DNA of 11,524 bases from Prevotellaceae bacterium (lineage in GTDB: Bacteria; Bacteroidota; Bacteroidia; Bacteroidales; Paludibacteraceae). Positions 1 to 7,900 of the stretch are shown here, in pieces. The stretch lies in NCBI GenBank assembly GCA_031255055.1, contig JAIRTG010000222.1:1-11524 (forward strand), written 5' to 3'. Numbering within the stretch: the stretch's first letter is position 1; every line of letters begins with the position of its first letter. The notes below the pieces were generated by a model. The model was not told the origin of the DNA, did no database searches, and worked only from the letters and a program-made list of their open reading frames with translations. Both the position numbers and the translations under genes were made by a program.

Positions 1-143
1 TGAATTGGCAACACGATTTCAAACATGTTTCGCTGTACGCCATGCTCTATTGGAACCCCGAAAAGGTGATGCTGCCCGCACAAATGAGCAGTAACCGGTT
101 TACCGGAAAAGGAATACAACTTATGCTGGTATGGAACCATTGA
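1..143 (+). CDS. C-terminal end of a probable outer-membrane beta-barrel protein (partial)
   Basis: Reading from base 3 there is an open frame of 46 codons ending at TGA 141-143; the gene starts outside the window. The residues alternate polar and hydrophobic in short strands (for example VSLYAMLYWNP and IQLMLVWNH), with aromatic residues at strand ends. That is the look of the last transmembrane strands of an outer-membrane beta-barrel. The very last residue is His rather than the usual Phe, Trp or Tyr, although WNH keeps an aromatic close to the end. I do not recognise the family. No clear hairpin terminator follows it before the rpsO promoter. Confidence 0.6.
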   Translation, partial: NWQHDFKHVSLYAMLYWNPEKVMLPAQMSSNRFTGKGIQLMLVWNH

Positions 144-185
144 ACATACGTATCCCTCAATTTTTTTGAATAAAACCTGCCTTTG

Positions 186-216
186 TTGAATAATTTGAAT
201 TATTATTTTACCTTTG
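186..216 (+). promoter_or_regulatory. Bacteroidota-type promoter of rpsO
   Basis: TTG at 186-188 is followed after 20 bases by TACCTTTG at 209-216, a full match to the TAnnTTTG -7 element used by the primary sigma factor of Bacteroidota. The expected start of transcription is near 222, which gives a leader of roughly 38 nt before the rpsO ATG. Confidence 0.7.
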
Positions 217-260
217 CAGGCTCAAAATTCATTCTATCATTATACTAACAAAATTTAATT

Positions 261-530
261 ATGTACTTAACGCCCGAAAAAAAACAAGAAATCTTCGGTA
301 AATACGGCAAGTCTAATACTGATACCGGCTCACCGGAAGCGCAGATAGCATTATTTTCGTACCGTATCAACCATTTGACCCAACACCTGAAGTCAAATAA
401 GAAAGATTATAGCACAGAACGCGCTCTTGTGATGCTCGTAGGGAAACGTCGTCGCTTGTTGGACTACCTTGTGTCGAAAGACATCGACCGCTACCGCACA
501 ATCATCAAAGAGCTGGGTATTAGAAAGTGA
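261..530 (+). CDS. rpsO: Small ribosomal subunit protein S15 (uS15)
   Basis: At 89 residues it matches the usual S15 length. S15 binds the three-way junction and central domain of 16S rRNA and is an early assembly protein of the 30S platform; it also contributes to a bridge with the 50S subunit. The family hallmarks are visible: TGSPEAQI at residues 22-29, the conserved helix around INHLTQHL, and the basic segment GKRRRLLDYL near residues 61-70. It stands alone, with its own promoter upstream and a terminator downstream, as is common for rpsO. The ATG at 261 gives a full-length protein. The leader is short, and I see no obvious autoregulatory pseudoknot in it. Confidence 0.97.
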   Translation: MYLTPEKKQEIFGKYGKSNTDTGSPEAQIALFSYRINHLTQHLKSNKKDYSTERALVMLVGKRRRLLDYLVSKDIDRYRTIIKELGIRK

Positions 531-549
531 TTCACTTTCTAAAGCCTTT

Positions 550-581
550 AAAAGCGTTTCAACAACTTGGAACGCTTTTTT
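550..581 (+). terminator. Rho-independent terminator of rpsO
   Basis: An 11-bp stem (550-560 pairing with 569-579, one G-U pair) encloses an 8-base loop and runs into a T tract (TTTTTT at 576-581). It lies 20 bases after the rpsO stop codon. Confidence 0.85.
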
Positions 582-635
582 AATTTCATTCACTTCAATC
601 GATCCCCTTTACGCCCGCACTTTATCTTTTAGTCG

Positions 636-1853
636 ATGAACATTTTATACAATATCGCTATCCTCTGCTACGGCCGGTTCATCGCGTTGGCAACCCTGTT
701 CAACGCAAAAGCACGATTACTCCGAAACGGACAGGCCGATAGCTTCGCCGTTCTGAATACCGAAATCAATAAAAACGGGGAATATACCTGGTTTCATTCG
801 GCTTCGCTGGGCGAATTTGAGCAAGGTCGACCCGTCATCGAAGCGCTGAAAAGAAACAAGCCGGAGATAAAAATCCTGCTGACGTTTTTTTCCCCTTCGG
901 GGTATGAAATCCGAAAACGCTACGACAAAGCCGACGTGGTTGTGTATCTGCCGTTGGATACGAAAAAGAACGCCCGGAAATTTCTACAAACAGTACCGCT
1001 GAAGCAGGCCGTGTTTATCAAATACGAGTTTTGGCCGAACTACCTTCAGGCGCTCTTCCGGTCGAACATCCCCGTCTACAGCATTTCGGCCATCTTCCGC
1101 CCCCGACAACTGTTCTTCAAACCTTACGGAAAATGGTACCTGAACTTACTGTCGGGATTTACACGGATATTTGTACAGGATACCCCCTCGTTCGAACTAC
1201 TGCAACAGCATCGGATCAAACAGGTGACCGTTGCAGGCGATACCCGGTTCGACCGCGTACTGGAAATTCGGCAACAGGCCAAAAAGCTGCCTGTGATCGA
1301 AGCCTTTCGAGCCGGTAAAAAAATGATTGTAGCAGGAAGCGTCTGGCCGCAGGACGAGAAACTGCTGGTGCAATATGCGGACGAACATCCCGATGTGAAA
1401 ATGGTGATTGTTCCGCACGAAATCCACCGGTCGCATCTGGACGGACTGTCCGCCCTGCTGAAAAACAACTTCATCACCTATTCGACCGCAACACCCGAAC
1501 AGGCTTGTTTGTCCGGTCGCTTAGTCGTTGACGCCGTCGGCTTTCTATCGTCCATTTATCAATATGCGGATGTTGCCTATATCGGCGGCGGATTTGGCGT
1601 CGGCATCCACAATACGCTCGAAGCCGCCGTCTACGGTATTCCCGTCGTCTTTGGCCGGAACTTCCAAAAATTCCGCGAAGCCCGTGAACTCATCGAAATA
1701 GGCGGAGCTTTTTCGATAACCGACTACGAAAGCCTGAAAACCTGCTTCGACCTCCTGTTGACCGACGCCGGTAAAGCAGGAACGATTGCCGGTGAATATG
1801 TAAAAAACAATGCCGGTGCAACCGGAAAAATAATAAAAGAATTAACTCAATAA
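636..1853 (+). CDS. waaA: 3-deoxy-D-manno-octulosonic acid (Kdo) transferase
   Basis: This 405-residue protein transfers Kdo from CMP-Kdo to the lipid A precursor at the cytoplasmic face of the inner membrane, the first step of LPS core assembly. Residues 1-22 are hydrophobic and fit the usual membrane-anchoring N-terminus. The N-terminal glycosyltransferase domain (about 30-205) carries HSASLGE at 54-60, where Glu60 lines up with the catalytic base of the family, and YEFWPN at 130-135. The C-terminal GT-B half has AGDTRFDRV (200-208), AGSVWPQDE (233-241), VPHEIHRSH (259-267) and the nucleotide-binding segment GGGFGVGIHNTLEAA (317-331). Whether it adds one, two or more Kdo residues cannot be read from the sequence. 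hisS follows after 39 bases, so the two are probably co-transcribed. There is no clear consensus promoter between the rpsO terminator and this gene; TATCTTTT at 623-630 is close to consensus but lies too near the ATG. kdtA is a synonym. Confidence 0.95.
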   Translation: MNILYNIAILCYGRFIALATLFNAKARLLRNGQADSFAVLNTEINKNGEYTWFHSASLGEFEQGRPVIEALKRNKPEIKILLTFFSPSGYEIRKRYDKADVVVYLPLDTKKNARKFLQTVPLKQAVFIKYEFWPNYLQALFRSNIPVYSISAIFRPRQLFFKPYGKWYLNLLSGFTRIFVQDTPSFELLQQHRIKQVTVAGDTRFDRVLEIRQQAKKLPVIEAFRAGKKMIVAGSVWPQDEKLLVQYADEHPDVKMVIVPHEIHRSHLDGLSALLKNNFITYSTATPEQACLSGRLVVDAVGFLSSIYQYADVAYIGGGFGVGIHNTLEAAVYGIPVVFGRNFQKFREARELIEIGGAFSITDYESLKTCFDLLLTDAGKAGTIAGEYVKNNAGATGKIIKELTQ

Positions 1854-1892
1854 CACAAACTGGGAGTACCCGCTCCCCTGAACACTATCACT

Positions 1893-3251
1893 ATGCAAAA
1901 ACCAAGTATTCCAAAAGGTACGCGCGATTTTTCGCCGGTAGAAATGGCTCGCAGAAACTATATTTTCAACACCATCAAAGACGTGTTCCGCCTGTACGGA
2001 TTTCAGCAGATAGAAACGCCTGCCGTAGAAAATCTTTCCACCTTGATGGGGAAATACGGCGAAGAAGGCGACAAACTGTTGTTTAAAATCCTCAATTCGG
2101 GCGACTACCTGTCGCATGTCGACACACAGGAACTGATGCAAAAAAACAGCGTGGGACTGATCGGCAAAATATCGGAAAAAGGACTTCGGTATGACTTGAC
2201 GGTACCTTTTGCGCGTTTTGTAGTACAGCATCGAAACGAGATAACATTCCCTTTCAGACGCTACCAGATACAACCCGTCTGGCGTGCCGACCGACCGCAG
2301 AAAGGACGCTATCGCGAATTTTATCAGTGCGACGTGGACGTCGTCGGAAGCGATTCGTTATTGAACGAACTGGAATTGATTCAAATTGTGGACGAAGTCT
2401 ATCGCCGTCTAAAAATCAATGTCTGCCTGAAAATCAACAACCGGAAAATCCTGTCGGGAATAGCCGAAATCATCGGCGAATCAGAGAAATTAACGGATAT
2501 AACAGTGGCCATCGACAAGATTGATAAAATCGGCCCTGAAAAAGTCAACGAAGAAATCATCTCAAGAGGCATTTCGGCAGCGGCCGTCGAGAAGCTGCAA
2601 CCCATTCTACGCCTCAGCGGAACGAACAGTGAAAAGCTACGGCAACTGAAAAGCATTTTCGCCGAATCTGCCATCGGGCAAAAGGGCGTAGCGGAAGTCG
2701 AGACGGTACTGGCGCTATGCGAATCGGTCAACATTCGGACAAAAATTGAGTTTGACCTCACCCTGGCACGCGGACTGAACTATTACACCGGAGCTATTTT
2801 TGAAGTAAAAGCGTCGGATGTGGAAATCGGAAGCATCACCGGAGGCGGGCGCTACGACAATCTGACCGGATTTTTTGGTATGCCCGATGTTTCGGGTGTC
2901 GGCATTTCCTTCGGCGCCGACCGCATCTACGACGTACTGAACCGGTTGAATCTCTATCCCGAGACGTCAGCCGAACAGACACAGGTATTGTTTGCCGGCT
3001 TCGGCGAAAAAGAATTGCGCTATTGCCTGCCATGGGCAACCGAACTGCGGAAAAAGGGCGTCAATGTTGAAATATATCCCGAACCGGCAAAAATCAAGAA
3101 ACAGATGAGTTATGCCGACAGCAAAAACATTCCTTTTGTGTGCATCGTAGGCGAAACCGAAATGAACAGCAACAAGGTGATGCTGAAAAATATGAAAACA
3201 GGAGAACAAAAACCCGCCGACTTCGACGATCTTCTATCGGCTTGCGGCTAA
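1893..3251 (+). CDS. hisS: Histidyl-tRNA synthetase (class IIa)
   Basis: The 452-residue enzyme activates histidine with ATP and charges tRNA-His in the cytosol. Class II landmarks appear in order: PKGTRDFSP at 7-15, motif 1 around FQQIETPAVE (37-46), the substrate loop RYDLTVP (99-105) and motif 2 with the ATP loop WRADRPQKGRYREFYQCD (130-147). Then come the HisRS-specific histidine-binding segment LARGLNYYTG (291-300), GGGRYD (317-322) and motif 3, GVGISFGADRI (335-345). The C-terminal anticodon-binding domain runs from about 365 to 450. Length and motifs are complete, so it should be the functional housekeeping enzyme and not the HisZ paralogue, which lacks these catalytic segments. The 39-base gap to waaA holds a short GGGAG/CTCCC hairpin (1862-1877) without a T tract, which is unlikely to stop transcription. 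Confidence 0.97.
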   Translation: MQKPSIPKGTRDFSPVEMARRNYIFNTIKDVFRLYGFQQIETPAVENLSTLMGKYGEEGDKLLFKILNSGDYLSHVDTQELMQKNSVGLIGKISEKGLRYDLTVPFARFVVQHRNEITFPFRRYQIQPVWRADRPQKGRYREFYQCDVDVVGSDSLLNELELIQIVDEVYRRLKINVCLKINNRKILSGIAEIIGESEKLTDITVAIDKIDKIGPEKVNEEIISRGISAAAVEKLQPILRLSGTNSEKLRQLKSIFAESAIGQKGVAEVETVLALCESVNIRTKIEFDLTLARGLNYYTGAIFEVKASDVEIGSITGGGRYDNLTGFFGMPDVSGVGISFGADRIYDVLNRLNLYPETSAEQTQVLFAGFGEKELRYCLPWATELRKKGVNVEIYPEPAKIKKQMSYADSKNIPFVCIVGETEMNSNKVMLKNMKTGEQKPADFDDLLSACG

Positions 3252-3288
3252 CTCGCAAGTCACGTTCGGCTCCCGACTACGACTTGCG
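3241..3288 (+). repeat. Overlapping inverted repeats at the hisS stop codon
   Basis: CTTGCG (3241-3246, the last hisS codons), CGCAAGTC (3254-3261) and GACTTGCG (3281-3288) can form two mutually exclusive hairpins. The middle arm pairs with either the left arm (6 bp, 7-base loop) or the right arm (8 bp, 19-base loop). No T tract follows, so this is not a classical intrinsic terminator. It may be a 3'-end processing or stability structure. Confidence 0.4.
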
Positions 3289-3460
3289 CAAACGGAAGAT
3301 GAACCCCACAATCCGATAGAACCGTCGAATCCCATTCGGACAGCCTTTCAAGCCTTCGGGTCAAAGCAATTAATTTATTAATTCTCTATTACAAGCCGGC
3401 TGTTGGGCGCGTTTATTCCCGATTATTTTTTCTCCCGATTCGCATTATTTGAATTTTCAA
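3289..3460. other. Non-coding gap after hisS
   Basis: Together with the inverted repeats and the next promoter this fills the 312 bases between hisS and the following gene. I see no plausible reading frame in it. It has an AT-rich palindrome (AATTAAT-TT-ATTAATT at 3368-3383) and becomes strongly AT-rich towards the promoter at 3461. Confidence 0.6.
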
Positions 3461-3490
3461 TTGATTATTCGATATTTTTCAATATATTTG
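3461..3490 (+). promoter_or_regulatory. Bacteroidota-type promoter of the small secreted protein gene
   Basis: TTG at 3461-3463, a 19-base spacer and TATATTTG at 3483-3490 match the TTG/TAnnTTTG consensus. Transcription would start near 3497, giving a leader of about 67 nt. Confidence 0.65.
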
Positions 3491-3563
3491 TCTGCTTCTT
3501 TGACAGTTATTCTCGTAGGGAACAGGAGCTTTGAAAATAAGGCCAAGTTAACGCACCGTAAAT

Positions 3564-3911
3564 ATGAAATCATCGTTTTTCATCATACCGTTTCTTTTTT
3601 TCTTTTCTTGGTTTGTTGACGCACAATCGCAACAAGGCACCGGAACGCCTGTCGGACGGATGCAAGATCAGGAAAAAAACACAACAGAATCGACCGTAAC
3701 GACTATAGAAGATGGATTTTCATACGCGATAACGGCCGAAGGCATTAAACTGTCGATAAGCAAAAAAAACATTTCGGTACGCCTCTTTGACCTGACAGGC
3801 CAGTTGCTCTGGAGCGGACAGGCTTTACAGGGTAGTTTCCTGATACCGGTAAATCCGGGAATCTACATTTTGAGAATGAACCACAAGAGCCATAAAATCA
3901 TTTGTAAATAA
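3564..3911 (+). CDS. Small secreted protein consisting mainly of a type IX secretion-like C-terminal domain
   Basis: The product has 115 residues. Residues 1-20 form a signal peptide (Lys near the start, a very hydrophobic Phe/Ile/Leu core, cleavage likely at VDA-QSQ). A polar Gln/Thr/Glu-rich linker of about 35 residues follows. From about residue 59 to the end the chain resembles the C-terminal sorting domain of type IX secretion cargo: short beta strands with VRLFDLTGQLLWSG (72-85), then NPGIYILRM (97-105) and a basic end, HKIICK. In that family the domain targets a passenger across the outer membrane and is then removed. Here there is essentially no passenger. It could be a genuine orphan sorting domain, the remnant of a larger gene, or a periplasmic protein with a similar fold. 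Its own promoter and terminator make it a single-gene unit, which argues against simple decay. The specific function is unknown. Confidence 0.75.
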   Translation: MKSSFFIIPFLFFFSWFVDAQSQQGTGTPVGRMQDQEKNTTESTVTTIEDGFSYAITAEGIKLSISKKNISVRLFDLTGQLLWSGQALQGSFLIPVNPGIYILRMNHKSHKIICK

Positions 3912-3968
3912 GACCGAAAAGATATAATAAATAGTCATTGTCTCCTATCTCTTCTCTTTTTTTGATGG

Positions 3969-4002
3969 AAAAACCGGTGCAAAACGATGTACCGGTTTTT
4001 TT
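3969..4002 (+). terminator. Rho-independent terminator after the small secreted protein gene
   Basis: AAAAACCGGT (3969-3978) pairs perfectly with ACCGGTTTTT (3991-4000), with a 12-base loop and a T tract running to 4002. It lies 57 bases past the stop codon. Confidence 0.85.
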
Positions 4003-4053
4003 ATGTTATCGACGAATCAAATTCCCGAATAGATAAATTCAATGGATAAAAAG

Positions 4054-4084
4054 TTTCTATCCCGATGCTTTAGATGTAATTTTG
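4054..4084 (+). promoter_or_regulatory. Bacteroidota-type promoter of the peroxiredoxin gene
   Basis: TTTC at 4054-4057 (one base off TTTG), a 19-base spacer and TAATTTTG at 4077-4084. The likely start is near 4091, giving a leader of about 28 nt. I do not recognise an OxyR-type operator next to it. Confidence 0.65.
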
Positions 4085-4118
4085 CCGTCAATATGTTTAA
4101 CACTAAAAATAGAATTTT

Positions 4119-4748
4119 ATGGCAGTATTAGTAGGGAGAAAAGCTCCCATATTCAAGACCAAAGCAGTTGTCGACGGAGGAAAAATTGTAGAGAACTACT
4201 CTTTGGAACAGTTTATCGATAAAAAGTATGTAGTTTTATTCTTCTATCCGGCAGATTTCACATTTGTATGTCCGACCGAAATCCTTGCTTTCCAGGAAAA
4301 GCTCTCCGAATTTGAAGCTCGCAACACGGTTGTCATCGGCGCGTCCACCGATTCGGAAAATGCACACTGGAAATGGTTGCAAACTCCCCGAAAAGAAGGA
4401 GGCATCAACGGCGTGAAATATCCGTTGCTGGTCGACCAAAATATGCAGATTTCTAAAGCATACGATGTACTGGCAGGATGCGAAGAATATGATGAAAACG
4501 GCGACGAAACGTTTACAGGTGTTCCGCAAGCATACAGAGGCTTGTTTTTGATCGACAAAAAAGGCATTGTCCGTCATCAGGTGGTGAACGATATGCCTAT
4601 CGGACGCAGCGTAAACGAAATTCTTCGCGTGATCGATGCGCTTCAATATACCGAAGCATACGGCGAAGTATGTCCTGCAAATTGGAACAAAGGAGAAAAA
4701 GCAATGAAACCGACACATGAAGGTGTTGCCGATTATCTTTCCCATTGA
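4119..4748 (+). CDS. Typical 2-Cys peroxiredoxin (AhpC/Prx1 group)
   Basis: This 209-residue cytosolic thiol peroxidase would reduce hydrogen peroxide and alkyl hydroperoxides. The peroxidatic site FTFVCPTE (47-54) supplies Thr48 and Cys51; the resolving cysteine is Cys185 in GEVCPANW; Arg140 in YRGLFLID completes the active site. Between YDVL and YRGLF it has a loop of about 20 residues, rich in acidic residues and containing an extra Cys121, which is longer than in E. coli-type AhpC. Such extended loops occur in some Bacteroidota and related Prx proteins. The GGLG-type position reads GGIN (94-97) and the C-terminus ends in DYLSH where eukaryotic sensitive enzymes have a YF motif. No AhpF or other reductase gene lies beside it, so the electron donor (thioredoxin or AhpF elsewhere) is not shown here. 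It is a single-gene unit. I withhold a symbol because ahpC and prx naming is ambiguous. Confidence 0.95.
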   Translation: MAVLVGRKAPIFKTKAVVDGGKIVENYSLEQFIDKKYVVLFFYPADFTFVCPTEILAFQEKLSEFEARNTVVIGASTDSENAHWKWLQTPRKEGGINGVKYPLLVDQNMQISKAYDVLAGCEEYDENGDETFTGVPQAYRGLFLIDKKGIVRHQVVNDMPIGRSVNEILRVIDALQYTEAYGEVCPANWNKGEKAMKPTHEGVADYLSH

Positions 4749-4802
4749 AACCGTTTTGTTTAATTTGAATGTGATTTTGAACAATTGTCTTTTTCATTTC
4801 GC

Positions 4803-4836
4803 AATAAAGGCGCCCCATTATTGAGGCGCCTTTATT
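4803..4836. terminator. Bidirectional terminator between convergent genes
   Basis: AATAAAGGCGCC (4803-4814) and GGCGCCTTTATT (4825-4836) form a perfect 12-bp stem with a 10-base loop. The A/T-rich ends of the stem give a T-rich 3' side in both directions. It lies 55 bases after the peroxiredoxin stop and 77 bases after the stop of the convergent minus-strand gene, so it probably serves both. Confidence 0.85.
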
Positions 4837-4912
4837 CATTTAAACATAATCAGATTTTTAGAAGCTAAGGCTGAAAATCAATTTCCGGTTTCGGACAGTT
4901 GACGTCACAAAA

Positions 4913-7900
4913 CTATTTAACGACTTTCAGTGTAACATGCTTATTGGAGATAATATGCGTTTTCGTATCCGACGAGCAACCGGAAATTTCCTTATATCCC
5001 GACAGATTTGCCGTGACGGCTTCCATACAATCTCCGACAGCCTCCGAATAAAAATTGAATCCGACTTCCAGGGGAGCGAGAATGGTTTCGCCCTTTTCGT
5101 TAAGTACCGGATTACCGTTCTCGTCACAGACAATCGGCAAAGCGTTTTTATTTGGTATGCTGATTTTGAAGCTAAAGGTGCTTTCACCGCTCGGCAGACT
5201 GAAACCTTCATAAGAAATCAATCCGTTGAAAGGCGTTTTACCATACTCCGATTCTTCATCCACAGGATTTCCCAAGTCGACGTTCGGACTGCTTATTTTG
5301 TTGTTCACCAGCGTGAATCCTTCGGTGAAATCCATATCCAGCACCATATCGGTCAGTGTCGGGTTCGGATTATTCACTTTCAACGTAAACTCGATTTCGC
5401 CGTCGGGAGTATAACATACATCGCTTGCCGAAAAACTGCTTACCGTTAGTATTTTAGGCTTATTATTGACAGGGTACACCCTCGTTTTTGTCATACACCT
5501 GTCGACCGATGTTCCTCCGCTGGCGTCGCAACTGAACAACTGCCCGTGCGTATTCACGCCCTCAACCATGTAATCGTAATCAATCCGGGCTTTCTCTCCA
5601 AACAGCTTACCGTTCACATCGGCGATTTCAACATCATCTTTGAAAATGGCCGTCGCTCTGAAAGTCAGCTCGACGCCTGCCGGAATCACCATATTGCGAA
5701 TATCAAGCCGCTTGTCCCCTGCATAATTATTGATAACGGTTACTTTTTCATCAATTGCCTCCGAACCCAGCGACAAGCCGTCGATAACCCACATCATGCC
5801 TTCCGGCAATACATCCTCAAAATTGACATATTTCGTATCACAATAGGTATTTGCAATGGTATAGACATATTCAATTTCTTCGCAGATAAGTTTTTTCAGC
5901 GGCGCTTTCTTGGTGAACGACAGGCCTGCTTCGTTCGGTTCCGGCGGCGGAGCCGGACAACTGAAATCAATAGGACCGATGCCGATACGCTTTTGGGCGT
6001 TCGGACCTGGTTTTCCCGTCACCTTGTGCCGTACATAAATCGTTTTGACGGGATATTTAAAATCAACCTGCACCTGTCCTTTTTTATTCGTGTAGGACGA
6101 CGCTTGCCGGGTCGCTTTCACCTTATTGACGTTGACAATCCGGTATGAACTGTTTTTCTCCGAATTTACATAGCTCAGTTTCGGCAGCAGTATGTCGCCG
6201 TATTCGCCGCCACAGTCGCCCCAGATTTCGACATCGTCGAAGTGGTTTGAACTGCGATCGACTTCAAATATTTTGAAGTGGGCGGCGGCCGCTTCGTTGA
6301 GACTGATTCTTGTTGTCATTATACCGGTGCTGTTGCCCCTTCTCCTAAGGTTCAGCGATTTTAGCGACGAGGCTCTCGGAAAGGTTTTGTTATATGGCTT
6401 TGCTCCGCCCGAAAACATGACATTTACGTTTGCAGACAGGTTATACCCATCGCCCGGAATACTTATATTTACATTGTTTGAACCGTTTGGCCCCCAGGTG
6501 GCTTTTGTGAAGGGAAGCGTCTTTTCGATACCCGTAAAATGACATTCCGCACAGACACCGGGAATCTCCTTTATCCCGAAGGTGACATAAGTATATTTCT
6601 GCTCAAGCGTATATTTCACTTCATGTTCGTGCAGTTCGCTGTTATAGGTCAACGGGACGATCTGCCGCCAGTTATGCGTATCACCGTGATACCTGTCGCC
6701 ATAATAATATCCGGGGAACAGGTCTTCGGACTTATCCGCAACCAGCATATAGATTTGATAGCCGATTCCGTTGAAAGGGAAGAATTTTCCGCCCAGGCGA
6801 ATCGTCACGGTAGTTGGTTTAAAATCGCGTCCTTTTGCGTGGTTGTTCGGATCGAAATAATCCCCCATTTGGTTATCAATCAGCCAGACTCGCCGCATCC
6901 GGCTATCCATCGTTCCGCAGACGTCTTTATTATCCCGAAGCGAAACCAGGTCATCGGCGCCGTCAAACGGGATACCGTTATTGCCCCATGTGATGGCGAG
7001 ACGGTCTGCTTCAAACAGATTCTCCTTTTTATCGCCGCCGGTGTTATCGCTGTTCAGTCCCATCCAGAGAATGCCGTGATTGGCGGTCGAACGTGCCTGA
7101 TAGTTTTGGAACGCGGCGATGTCGTCCCTGACGAGCGCGGCAACGTTGTAGTGGAATCCCTTGTGAATGTGACTGCTTGTTCCTGGCCAAACGACCGTAC
7201 CGTCAGACAGGAAATAGTCGAAGTTATTGTTCGGGTCGTTCAAGTCTCTGTTGAGCGTCACCGCATATTTCAACGCGAGATAAGAATAAATCGCGTCCTT
7301 TTCCGTTTGGTTCAATTCTCTTTCATAGGCAAAGATTTCGCTCATAACGCCGTCTATATAGCGGTTGTTTAGCGAGGCGCTTCCGATCGTACTTCCCCTG
7401 TTCATTCTGGAGCTTTTGCCCACGTTCTTCATCTCGGCTTTTCCGGGCATGTCCTTGCTGACGGTCTCACCGTCGACGTCAAATTCATACCGGATATAAT
7501 TCTCCTTTTTCACCTCGTGATACATAATCGTTGTTGCTTCCGGACTGAATAACATTCTTTTCCCGTTTTGAACGGCATCCTGTCCGGTGTTGACGCCAAC
7601 ACCATCGGCATCGACAAAGCGTCCTCTTCCCATCACTTCGTTCGGATTTTTAACAACCCCCAGCGCCGGATAGCGGGTCTTTCCATTTATTGTTGTGCCT
7701 CCGAAACCGATAGGATAAGAAAAATTCGATCGGGCGAAGTCATTGTTCAGCATCGTAAAAATGGTATAATGATCCGGGGCGGCCGTTGTCATGACGGCGT
7801 CATTTGTGTACATGAATGTCTCATTGGCCGAAGAAAATTTGATGGCAGGATGATAATTCATAAACCGGTTGCAGGGGTCATACACCGGTCGCTGCATCTC

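Noticed and set aside
4900..4907. TGACGTCA palindrome
   Set aside because: An 8-base palindrome is expected by chance and this one lies just after a stop codon on the minus strand with no promoter nearby.
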